DNA of 64,000 bases from Flammula alnicola (Eukaryota > Basidiomycota > Agaricomycetes > Agaricales > Strophariaceae): NCBI GenBank assembly GCA_015499995.1, contig JADNRV010000028.1, positions 248,001-312,000 of the forward strand, read 5' to 3'. Under the pieces are notes generated by a model, which was not told the origin of the DNA, made no database searches, and saw only the letters and a program-made list of their open reading frames with translations. Numbering within the stretch: the first letter of the stretch is position 1; the number at the start of each line of letters is the position of its first letter. Both the position numbers and the translations under genes were made by a program. Shown piece by piece: positions 11,952 through 23,251 of the stretch.

Positions 11952-14900
11952 ATGTGGGTAGCGTTGGGTCCATTTGATGGAGAGGTCGTTGGTGAGGCGG
12001 GATTCCAGAGTATGTGCTGTTTACTCGTCCTGCGTCCAGGCGTCTATTAACACCGGCTGCACAGAACCAAAACTTCTGAAGCCAAACTCGTCATATGTTG
12101 TGGGTAGGAAGGATAGACCACTACTTGTTAACAACAAGAAGGTTTCGCATGACCATTGCGAGTTCATTGTTGGGGATCATACTATCGACGACGCCGTGAG
12201 TGCTCCAGTCTTTTTGTCTATAACCCACTCCCAATCATATAATCAGAGCAACCCTTCATCCAGACCACTGCTTGAAGTCGTCAACCGTATCAAAAAGGTT
12301 AAAATGCTGAGCATTACTCGAGATGGCAAAGAAAAAAACGTCGAACCGTCTGCAAAGATGGAGTTGGAACACGGAGACATTGTATCGCTCATTAGTGGGA
12401 TTACGATCACGTATGTCCCCCGGCCTTTGCGACAGCCGATGACTAACGTCTTCAAATAGTGTGGAGTGGAGACCATTATGCGCATATTCTTCTACACCTC
12501 GTGGAAAAGGTTCGATTCCAATTGATGCTTGTGCGTCCTTAGGTATGCCACACTCATTTTCGATTTCTTTCTGGAGCACTTACGACCTTATTGTTAGGCA
12601 TAAAACTGGTGTATACACCGCACACCGAAATTACACACCACCTTATATCTCATTATGTTGCCAATTTATCCACGGCGACGTCTCTTCTTTCTCTCAGCCG
12701 TTTCGTTAAACCAGAATGGTTACGAGAAGTTTTACGACTGGGTAACCTCCCTAGACACAACGAGGAAGCAACTGGAACATCTCTGGAAGATCATTTCATT
12801 CTCCCACTAGAGAGCAAATTTCGGCCATCATTTTCGCCTTCTCTCTTGCCCTCACAGAAGAAGTTTGAAATTTGGGAACCTAACGAAGAACGAGTGAACC
12901 TCTTCAATGCATGTCGATTTATTTGCTTGCATGAAAAGGTCAGAGAAGTGGACGGCGAAATCAAAGAAGCAATTCATCGAGGTGGAGGGACTCTAGAAAC
13001 GTTCGATATTCACTCTGGAGTATCCAAGTTCAACAGAGCTCTGACGCGAAGCCAAGCAAAGGAAGGGAAAAAGACGGTCGTGGTTGGAGATCCAGACTTG
13101 ATGCAAGCGGCAATTGGAAGTGAAGACTGGGGTCAGTTCCTTGCGGAAGCTACAAGGTATGTCGTGGCGGTATCTTTTGACTCGCCTCGGGATCCTCACC
13201 CCGACTGTCTCGTAGTTTCACCCTGGCTATTCTTCCTCCATCAAAAATAATCCAAGCAGTTCTCGAAGTTGATGTGCAGGTTCTTTTCCTTTCAGTTTCG
13301 ACGGACACGGAGGGAAGCGCAGCCCAACAACGTGAGTCTTAGTAGTTCTGCTCATTGGTCTGGTCACTTGACATCAATGTTCAGCGCGTACGTTGTCACC
13401 ATTGCCCGATGTAGTTCCCAATACACTCTCCAACGAGCCATCGATGGAATCAAGTAGCTCGTCGAGTCAAGTAGCAGGTCCATCTCGAAAGCTTGTCCGT
13501 CGAACAACCTCTCGCTCTGGGTCGCGCGAACCGTCGATTCCTCCGACATTTGGATCAGAAACTGTAGATGAATCAATGGCTCGGCCCCGAAGGGTATTTC
13601 TACTGCACCTCTCCTAAATACTTTCAAGCTTATTTCCTGCTGTCCAGGGCCTGACTCGACGAGTTGCAGGAGGCGCCCCTCTTATAACAGGTTTAGATGA
13701 TCCATCAGCCGTGATTGACGCCGTTCCCAACCTGGAAACAAGAAAGCGTTCTCCTCCGCCCTCTATCTATGATTTTACGGTATGCACTCTCGGTATCTCT
13801 GCTATTGATCCTAATAAAGTATTTTAGGCTCCAACGCCTGCACGTTCAAGCAAGCTCAAGCGGCGGGTTGGCGTTGGAGGTCCGGACGGACAAATTGGGT
13901 TGGAATCACCAGCCCTCTTATCTGGAATTGAGGAGACGATCAGAGAACCTCCGCTCAAAAAGTTCAAAGCACTGTTCGAAGCAAGCAATCCTAACGGGCC
14001 AGATGCCGAGACATTTGGTCTAGCGGATAGCATGCCTATTGATTCATCGAGTCAGACCCAGACCCAGAGCGACGTACAATCGCGTCCGTTAAGAAGCATG
14101 GGCGCTTCAAATCTAGCGGTTTTACGTGAAGAGGAAGAAGAAGCCACTCAATCAGGGCTGGCAAGCAGTGTCGGTCAGCGAGGCCACAAGAGAAGGCTGG
14201 AATCTGTGGGAGAAGATATCGATATGGAAACTGTCGATCACAATGGCGGGTCCGATACGGCTCTCCCTGCTGCCAAGAAGCGGGCAGTGGAGAATGTAAA
14301 TTCTGTCGGAAGGAATGACGATGCACCTATGGTTCTCGCGGCAACCAGAGCTGCAAGCAAACCTCCATCTACCATCGCACCAGCCAAGGATAAACGTGGG
14401 GCGCCAGCGGGCAAGCCAGACAGCGATGCTGCGTTCCTCAAAGCAATCGCGTCCACAAAGCGTGGCAAAAAGGCCGAGGACGCGTTCGATCGGGAGTTCA
14501 ACCAGTTGAAGATATCAAAACCTGAAATTGACAATCGCGACCCGGAGGAAGAATGGGGTTTGTTGGCTGAGTTTGGTGACGATTCTGGCCTGCGAGGGAA
14601 TTTCATGACAGTGGTCGACATGGATTTATATCAGAAGGACCCTAACCGCCAGAAAAACCCGGCGAACCACTCTTGGGATGGAAAGCCAAACTTTAAGAAA
14701 TTCAAAAAGGTATTTGTCATGCATATTGTTCAGAAAGTTGAAATACGCTAACGGAGATTGCTTGTGCTTCTGCAGAAAGTTGTCGGCATGCCAAGGTCCA
14801 AAGTCGAGGTCTTTCTCAACGAAGAAAATGACTATGGCATGGGCGCAGGTATGATCATGCTCGTTTTTTCTAGCCTTGATCTCATATTTTGTTCATTTTA

Positions 14901-15423
14901 GCCTACTGGAAAGGCGGAAATTCGCAGGGTCCTAATCAAACTCAAAACACACTTTTTGGAAGCCAGATGCAGTCGCAGATCAATATCGAGTCACAGCGAA
15001 ATTCGTCCAAAAAACCTAAAAACACACCCATTCTCGATTCAGACGAAGAAGACCAACCGCAGCCTCTTCGAAAATCGCGAAAGCTGCATCTAGAGCTGGA
15101 TCGGCTGCCCCTTCAAGAAAAACGACGGCCAAAACCAAACAAGCTGCGAAGGCTGCGGAAGCCCTCTTCTTGGACTCCGACGAGGATATGCAGGAAATCA
15201 AGGAAGAGGACTATGAAGGCAAGGGTACAACAAGTGGGCCGGAGGCGAACAAACGCTGACACTGCAATCAAGTGCTGAGAAGAACATACCACCTCCAAGA
15301 CGGCAAACGAGAACTTCAAAGGCTCCCCCGAAGGCGAAGAAATCCGCGCCAGTTATTGTTGATGATGATTCGGACGATGAAGCCGTGTTCAGAGGCTTTA
15401 AGGGAAGGAAAGGAGGGCGGTAA
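11952..15423 (+). CDS. nbs1: NBS1/nibrin-like component of the MRN double-strand-break repair complex
   Basis: The first exon 11952-11991 starts MWVALGPFDGEVV, as in nibrins. An FHA domain follows (VVGRKDRPLLVNNKKVSHDH), then two BRCT-like regions (12460-13250, including YTPHTEITHHLISHYVANL and FVKPEWLREVLR). A long Ser/acidic linker leads to the conserved NFKKFKK MRE11-binding motif (about 14690) and an acidic tail ending AVFRGFKGRKGGR. NBS1 recruits MRE11-RAD50 and Tel1/ATM to breaks in the nucleus. Introns are short and canonical. Two places near 15050 and 15240 need one extra base each to keep a single frame (no intron fits), probably sequence errors. Both flanks carry the same MITE in opposite orientations. 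Confidence 0.85.
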
Positions 15424-15605
15424 CTTTCATAAGCTCAAATGCTTCGCTTTCTCCATGCACGAAATTTGCATTTTTACTACGAATCATAACTATCCAACAT
15501 GAATATAGGAAATCTACTCAAAAAATTATTATGATTTGCCCAATGAGGCGCCTATTCTACAACGGTTGTGCTTATTTTATATGAATACGTACATTGGGAT
15601 GTCCA

Positions 15606-16220
15606 AGGACCTCCGAAATACCCTATTAGGTCAGATACCAGTTCACCCGAATCGCAGCCTTTGGCTGCAAAGGTCAGATAATTTTTGGCTGTGTTCACCC
15701 ATCGAGAGCCAAAAATTTTCACTCAGGTAAGGTGCAATTGTTCACCCAAAAGTCGGCCCCATTGTCCAAGGTCAGATGTTGTTCACCCGACTGCTGTCGA
15801 CAACCAATGACCGGAACTCCAGAACCGGCAAGCAACCGGCAAGTTATTAATAGGTTGGGCCAATGACCCATACGCAAAATGTACTTGGTGGCATCGTCCT
15901 CCTCTGCAAATTGTTAGAACAATGCAATACGTGAAAGAAGAACGTCGGCGAAGAGTCCTATGATGACAACAATTTGTAGACTAAGATAATGATAAGCAGT
16001 ATGTGAAACGACGAGGCTTATGATTAATAAATGATTTAAAATCGTCAATTAATTATACTATGAGGTCAGATATTTTGTTCACCCGAAATCGCAAAATTTT
16101 GGAGGTTAGGTTGGTAATTCACCCGAAATCGGGCCCTAAAACGAAAAATTTTGTTCACCCGAAAACCCAGAAATCTTTGGTTTTTTGTATCTGACCTACC
16201 AGGGTATTTTCGGAGGTCCT
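15606..16220 (-). mobile_element. hAT-like MITE, copy 2 (615 bp), inverted relative to copy 1
   Basis: The element is inverted relative to the one at 11112-11728 and identical by eye except for two single-base losses in T/A runs near its left end. It is flanked by a perfect, different 8 bp duplication GATGTCCA (15598-15605 and 16221-16228), so it is an independent insertion. It sits between the convergent 3' ends of the NBS1-like gene and ZPR1, about 40 bp from the probable ZPR1 stop. Confidence 0.85.
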
Positions 16221-16268
16221 GATGTCCACTCTACGATAATAATCACGGTACTTATAAGTATGCGGAAC

Positions 16269-18137
16269 CTATTTATATGTAGGGGTTTCTATCTGGCATT
16301 GACATTCTAGATCGTTACGCTGTGGCTGTTTCACCACCTTCTTCCCCTCGACAACCTTCTCCAGCGCAGGGTCTGTATAGCCCTCGACTTTAATGTCATT
16401 CAACCCCAACTCTTCGTTCTGGTCGAAGTCCCGGTCGTACATCTCATCGTCATATTCGGGTCAGGGTCGGGAGCGTACAAGTTTTGGATGTACGAATTCG
16501 CCAATGGGTCGTCGAGAATGATCGTGAAGGGTCGTTCTGCGTTCTTGACCTGGGTCGCATATTCGTAAGTGACCATACAGATAAAAGCAATAGGGCGGGT
16601 TGATTTATCGAAAGACGACTCACCTCTTTCAAGCCCGACAAAAATTGTTCGTATTTAGCTCTTTCCCCTATTTCTGACGAGTCGCCTACGAAGGCTTTCT
16701 CGGCAAGTTCGTCGTATATTTGATCGAGGATACCTTCAACAGTAGTGAAGCGTCCTCCTAGTGAACCGTGAGTGAGGACGAGGTCGATTTCGGGTATCGT
16801 CATTCCAGCAGTTTCACTCTATATTGGATTCGACTTGGGTGGATTTGTCAATGTGAAGGGGTGAGAAGACACTAACCTTGAGAATATCGCGACTCAGATC
16901 ATCACGATCTCGCATTTAAGCGTGATTCTCTTCCCTTGGGCTGAAATGGCTGAGCCTGACTTGACCTCATTGTCTCTGTACCCGCAAAATTCACAATTTG
17001 TCGACATGATGAGGATATCCTGTTTGGAATAAGATCGACAGATCTAAGGAGAAACAGGATTGGATATTCACCTTAAAATAAGGAATGTTGACTTTCTTCA
17101 TGTTCGTGTGTATATGGTGGCCGCAGCTCGAGCAAACACCTGGGAACACAAAGATCTCATCATCCGTAATCGGGTCATCTTTTGTCTCTGGGGTTGGTTC
17201 TGCGCCCTGCTGGGGGTGGCCGTTTGTGGCTCTCCTTCGTCCGGTGCTACCAATCCCAGGGCGATATTCTGCTCCAATGTGCGGTGATACGTGCGCATGT
17301 TCCACTTGGGGTCCGACATGCTGCCCACAAATTCAATGAAGCTGTTACCCGATGGATCGTCGAGTTTGACAGTGAAAGCAGGCATAGGAAGTGCGAGGTA
17401 CGCAGCTTGCCCGACTGTCTTAAATGCGGTGCTTGTGTCCAGATCGTCATCCTCCTCCGTGTCTCCAAGAATCTTTTTCATCTTGCCTATTAACTCTTCG
17501 ATCTTCTTGTACCCATTTCGTCTTGTATCCGCCTTAAAGGTTGGTCCATGCTGAGATCGGCGACGACATCGCGGACGAGTCCTTCGACTGTAGTCAATTG
17601 GCCGCGACCAGTTGGAGGAAGAGTGAGGTCGAACTCGGGGATGTTGAGTTCGCAAGACCCGGAACGAACTATTTGTCGGTTAAGGTCGGTTCGATCAAGA
17701 ATTTTAGCTGTGTATATGGTTCCCTCCGCTAAGTAGGAACACAAGAAATGAGAAAATGCGGAGTATGAGATCAGAAAAAAGCGTACGACGAATAGTTTCG
17801 GCAGACTGAATTTCGTTGTTTGTAGTCCCACAATGTTCGCATCTGAAGGACATCACTATCACCTCTCTGAAAAACGGAATCGAGGTCAACATGAGCCTAG
17901 TGACGCCCTACTGATGTCTTAGCTTTCAGCCACAACCATGATCCAGGTGTAGGTGATGCTGACCTGCTCTCCGCATTTCATACATAAGGATTCAATCTCC
18001 TGGATGACTTTTTCATCGTCATCGCCTTGTGGGTTCACAGTGGTTTGCTCTCCCTGCGTCTCGGCCTTGCTCTCGTTCTCGTGAGTTTGAGAAGCGATGT
18101 CACCGATGCTGGGAAACAAATTGGTATTGTGGGCCAT
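16269..18137 (-). CDS. zpr1: ZPR1 zinc-finger protein (eEF1A-associated)
   Basis: Exons begin at 18137 ([17 protein letters not shown]). Two ZPR1 modules are present. Module one has C-x-x-C (SLCMKCGEQ) and [19 protein letters not shown], then a beta-domain with [20 protein letters not shown]. Module two has [19 protein letters not shown] and [19 protein letters not shown], then [20 protein letters not shown]. The conserved C-terminal stretch [17 protein letters not shown] leads to TAG at 16269. ZPR1 is a conserved, usually essential chaperone for eEF1A. Four one-base losses are needed to explain the frames: runs at 17515-17517, 17212-17216, 16915-16917 and 16457-16460. I treat this as one intact gene with probable sequence errors rather than a pseudogene. 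Confidence 0.85.
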
Positions 18138-18545
18138 TCAGTTCAATGGATATCGTTTGAGTTTGCTGATTTGGTTGTTGGTATAGGACCAATGAACAGT
18201 AGAGAAAAGTGGATGAAATGAGAGCCGACAAGACGAACACTTAACTGTCGTTCGATCTTATCTTATCTTGCGGTTACATCATCGCCTCGGCTTTTCCAGA
18301 TCTCGCGTATTCTAGGTTCGCCCAGGATTCCCCTCTAGGCGCCTATTCTTACAAAGGATGCTAATTAGTGACAAGAATCTTGGAACGTCCGTTGTTCGCG
18401 AATATGTAGCTTATTCGTTTCTATTCTGCAAATCTTGCGAGATAGGTTAGCCTTCCTGTTACCCGTCTCGCCCGTATTCGAAACAAAACCCTATAATTAT
18501 TTACCCATTATACAAACCTATTCTAAACCCGAAAGTGGGTACAAG
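18138..18545. other. Intergenic region, ZPR1 promoter and GT69 3' flank
   Basis: This stretch holds the ZPR1 promoter and the 3' flank of the GT69 gene. No frame here is supportable. Confidence 0.5.
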
Positions 18546-20523
18546 CTATACAGGTAATCGCTGAATCTCGTCGTGTATCGAGAATCCGAGTCTTCGCTGT
18601 GTTTTAGTTGCTTTTCGGCCACCAGTTTGTCTGGAAGAGTAACGACGTTAGATCTGACAATCCAATTGAATATAAAAGGAAGATTACCTCTGCTCCTGGC
18701 AAACAAAGCTCTCCGGTGCACCTTCCCAATCGTCTAAGACATATTTTCCAGTAGCACTGAGTGAATCATCGTCTCCTTCTCCAAACAGATCTCGTGCAAG
18801 TTGGGTATGGCTGACTCCAGCATACGTTGTTGGGCATCGGGGGTTAACCAAGATCCTCGCAGGCCTGAAGACAGAGTTGGGTATCAATAAAGTGCCGCCT
18901 TCTGGAGGAGGCACTTCTTCTCCTCCATCCTCATCGGGCATCGCGTCATAGTCCGAGCCGGCGTTGGCGTCTGGGTCGATCTTCTTCCCTTGCTTGCGTC
19001 GGTCTGCTGCATCATCGTCCACTTCTTCCTCTCCAGATCCAACCTGTACCTTGACGGCCTCTCTGCCTTCCATCAGAGGATCTCGTGCTGCAACCTCAAT
19101 AATCTCGCGTCGTCTCCTGTCTCCTGCGTAGTTCGACTTATCTGCGTCTTCCATGGCATCTCTCGCGCTGCGGACCCATAAATCTCGGCAGAACCACGCC
19201 TGACTGCTGTCCAAGCATGGAGCGTCGGGATCACGCGTCGGCACCCCTTCAGCCCTGCTCAGATTCTGGAAGTCCGTGCCTGCGCGGTATAAAATGCCCC
19301 TATAGTATGACTGAGAAGGGTCGACAACGTGGGTACCGGATTCGCAGCAGAAAACTTGGAAGGGAAGGTGTTGGCCATAGCGAAGAGCGCCTTGACGATC
19401 GCGAGGGGAACTGCATCGGGTTTCGAAGACGATTTGGATTGGCGGAATTGGTCGCCTTCGATATCGCGTGTTCTCCATCTATATAACAACATAATAGATT
19501 AGAGAGTAAAATAATATAGATATGATAAGAAAGACCTACCTGTCAGAAAATATGAAGAAACCATTGTGCTCCGCCCAATCCATACCACAGACCATAGCAG
19601 CTTCGTTGGCAAAGCTGATTTTGATAGTTTCCAGAATATCATTGGGGCAGGTAAAGCCCTTGAGCCAGACGACTCGGGAAAACTTGATGCTTCTCCTCGA
19701 TTGCAGCTCGTGGAGGGGTTCGAGCGCCAAATTGCGCATGTATGCTTCTTCGAGGGGGTAATAAGCAGCACCTGGGTCTTCCGTCATTCCTGGCACCCTC
19801 CTTATCCTAAACGGAACCCCTAAGAGGGTAAGAACAGCCTCACAAAGGTCTGTCAAAGTTTCTGTCGAGTCGGTCGAGTCGTAGTCCAGCATGGATACAA
19901 AGAGGTTGTTCGAGCCCAGTCGTTTGGCCATTTGCACGATGACGGCGAGTTGGTCGACTAAGAAGTGATCTGCGGAGTGGATGATGATCGCCACGTAGTA
20001 TAGGTGGTCCTCCCGAATGAGATCGTCGTATGCGCCCTGGCGTTTGTTCTGGCCAAAAGGTCGTGTAAGAGTGGGACACTGTGCAGCGACCCAGCCATTC
20101 AACGACAGGAGTTGGTCGATAGCACCTAGAACGTGCTGCGCATCCATAGATGAAGTCTCCTTATTCACGATACTATCGACGTTCAGCTTCATGCCTGTTA
20201 CAAAGTCCAAGCCGAGCATACACTCACTAAGGTAGCTGGAACCGTTCCCAGTAATCTCGCATGCCATTTGTGATCAGGCTGGAGAATATATCTTCTTTCT
20301 CATCCCGCCCCATTCTCGCCTGCAGAAACGGATGCCTTTGGACATTAAGCGACTTGTCAGAGCGCGTTGCACGTTCAATGAAGTTGTGCTTTTGGATTTG
20401 ATGTGCATTGGACTTGTTCTGGACTGACGACTGTGAGGGAAAGAAGACGAGCTTGACGAAGAGAGATATAACGCCAAAGAAGAAGAGGCGCGAAAGCGTT
20501 CGACGGCGAACGGTGACGGCCAT
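18546..20523 (-). CDS. GT69 family alpha-mannosyltransferase (CMT1/CAP59-like), type II membrane protein
   Basis: The start at 20523 gives a short basic tail and one signal anchor (RLFFFGVISLFVKLVFF). The first intron joins ERFQLP to YIVNKETSSMDAQHV. The catalytic body follows: ADHFLVDQLAVIVQMAKRLG, SMLDYDSTDSTETL, GVPFRIRRVPGMTEDP, VVWLKGFTCPNDILET, AAMVCGMDWAEHNGFF, FQVFCCESGTHVVDP and CLDSSQAWFCRDLWV. This is the cryptococcal mannosyltransferase (CMT1/CAP59) family, Golgi enzymes of polysaccharide or glycan synthesis. The last exon ends at TAG 18546. After FSDRWRTRDIEG the frame shifts within a C-run (19405-19408), where one base seems to be missing. Confidence 0.8.
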
Positions 20524-20639
20524 GGCGGTGAAACGAGAGTCAGGGCAGAGTTATTTTGGTCAAAACAGGATGCATGCTCCGTTGTACAAACAAATCACCG
20601 GCCAAACTAGAAAGTATTTCATTTCACTACAAGTACATG

Positions 20640-22597
20640 CTATGGGGTATTATTACATGCTAGTCCAATGTCCGGGGCTTTTTGTTGAGCATCTTCAAGC
20701 GTGCCCATAGAACCAGGGCAAGCAATAGTCATATTTGTGCTGACCACTTCATCCTCGAAGGACATAAAGACTGGAAGTTGGTATTCTAGATTCGGGCCCC
20801 CACGGTTGGGAATCCGATTCGTCATATTGGAGGCAGCTCTCTGCTTAAGGATAAGCAGTAAAACTCTATTGCCAAGGACGGAATGCATGACTCTCTGCGG
20901 CCTGTTTGACAGTGTTGGAACAATCAACGGTGAAAAGAGCAAGATAGCAAACTTACGTTGCGAGCCAATTCGCAAACATCCTCTGAGGGTGATTCAGTGT
21001 CGTGGTCGTTACAAATAACGTGTGGACTTACAGGAGCAAGAATAGGCACGAGAACATTGGCAAGAGAGATGGCTGCCCATATCATGAGGTCATGTACAAG
21101 CATGTTCGTCTAGAGACTTACTGAGGAGGTATATGTAGAACAAGAGCCCTGTTAAGTGGCCGTTAAAATTTGCACCAAGAGTTAAATGTCGATGAATTTA
21201 GTACCTTCACGATAGAGCTGAATCACCCAGCGAGATTGAGAATGTTGAACTGGTAAAAAGGATCGATGTGGATTCCCACTTCAGGGATTAAATAAGGACT
21301 TACGATGGCGATATGCTTTGAGACCGGTCAGCACTGCCATTGCTAGACAGAGGATCAATCAAGATACATTATATCCAAACGGTTTTATAAAAACGAACTA
21401 GTTTCGGATACTGCGAGCGAAATATAGGCCACGATAATGATATCGCTCGCTGATTGCAAGTGACATCCAGGGAGCTCGGAAGCAACGTCTGTATAATATC
21501 GCACGTTAGCAAAGCGCCTCGAAATTCGGAGGAGCAGAGGAATAGGAGCTTAGTCTACATTGTATAGATCTGATTTCTAGTTCAGTGACAATTACGGCAG
21601 GAATAAATGTGATCTAACAAGAAAACTTGATAGGTCAACGTCGTCACTTGAAGGAGAAGACAAGGAACTCACAATAGAGGAGATGCAAAGAATGACGAGA
21701 ATAGACCGCCGCCGTTCCCAAATCGCGTATGTTCGAAGTAGCAGAATCACTGAGGCTTATATATCAACATTCACCCGTAGATATCGATTTGCCGTGACCT
21801 CATGCACACCTTCCGAAAGTATAATGCCAGATACGATAAGCCCTGTAAGTTGCAAAAGTCGTCACAATATTTTCGAGCAAGAATGGTGGGAATGCACGAA
21901 CAAGTAACAACTTTATACTGGCTTTCGCAGGTCTAACGATGAAGTGAGCGTAAGTGCTCATTATAACAAAGGTCGAATAAGGAACTGCGCACTTCGGGGG
22001 AAATTACCGACAATTTGACTATGGCAGCAAGTGTGAGGGATAGTAATAGCTTTCATGGGTGTGTATGACGTACGTTTGAGCGATAGGAATGTGTCGATGA
22101 ACGGCATATACCTATTCAGGAGGAACAGGACTGTGCCGGCAGACCATTGCGATGGGGAGGTCCAGACATAAGCGAACTATGAGGCAAGGATATGATTAGA
22201 GCTTCAAGTCAACAAAGTTTGATAGCGAAGGCATCAACCTCTTGGTCTAGCGTGCAGAAGAAGTCGTAGACCTGTACAGCCGAAGGTATTACGGTCAGAA
22301 TGACCTGAAGAAATCTGAATGTCGCCAACGCACCAATAGCGTTGCACAGGCAACAAGAGTGCTTTGGACAAGTTGGGTGTCCAAAATCTATTACAGGACA
22401 TACATATTTGGTCCTATTTAGCGATGCCAGCCCGAACAAGGAAGAGAAAACACACTGTCAGGGGCTTCGCCATAGGAGTACCTCTCTCAACATCGACTTT
22501 AACGTCGTCTGGGGTGCGTAGCGGATGGAAGGGGGGAAGAAGAGGTGTCGCCACCAATTGCGCAGACGGATTCAGAAACCAAATTTAAATCTTCCAT
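20640..22597 (-). CDS. DUF6533-type multispan membrane protein (copy 2)
   Basis: Small exons join as VILTVIPSAVQ, VYDFFCTLDQE, then FAYVWTSPSQ leading to VLFLLNRYMPFIDTFLSLK. This is the hallmark N-terminal region of basidiomycete DUF6533 proteins. The 3' exon (20975-20640) has the typical VMHSVLGNRVLLLILKQRAA helix end. The start is not fully resolved. ATG at 22597 opens a 32-codon frame that would join the rest only if one C of the run near 22510 is an extra base. A polytopic membrane protein of unknown function is expected. Confidence 0.55.
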
Positions 22598-23251
22598 GCA
22601 GACGGCAAGAAGCATGGCGACTAGTAGCCGAATGCGAAGCGAAGCATCAAAACGTGCGCGTGACCGAGCAAGCTATTGCAAGCGACTAGAAGACCCTATA
22701 GTATATAGCTCAGTGCTTTTCAACTTCAAGTATAAGTAGTAGTACTATCCAGGTTTTACAGGTAGATAATAAAATAGCCTGCACTCTTTCAATTATATGA
22801 GGAAAATAAATAGGCGCCCATGGCAGACATGTAGTTTTCCTAGTCTCTTAATTATTTTTTTTGCCTCGCAAGGTCCACTCGATAGGATATAATAATATTC
22901 ACTAACGCACCACCTTGAGGGACCCGAGGAGTGCTAGCGTTGGTTGTGTCTACCTTCGGGTTCTAACCCATAGAGCGGCGATAGGGGTGTGGGACAGATT
23001 TCGATCATGCATCGAAGCTGTAAAATAAAAATAATGTCAGACCAATCACAAAAAAACACATAGAAATTCAATTAGACACAAAAGTGACACTGATAGTACA
23101 AAGGAAAATGCAGGCGCCTCGGTATCCTGCCAGTCGACATTTGATTTGGGTCTATAATTGCATATTTGTTATTGATTCCGATTCGTTGCGGCATTGTTGC
23201 GGCGTATTCTCCAGAGAGGAAGCGCAAATGATACCATTCAAAGTTCAGTCT
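22598..23251. other. Intergenic region between DUF6533 copy 2 and the P450 3' end
   Basis: An AT-rich stretch with several short A/T runs and no supportable gene. Confidence 0.5.

Noticed and set aside
18684..19478. GT69 frameshift as evidence of a pseudogene
   Set aside because: One missing C in a C-run explains it and both sides keep invariant family motifs; similar losses occur in neighbouring essential genes.
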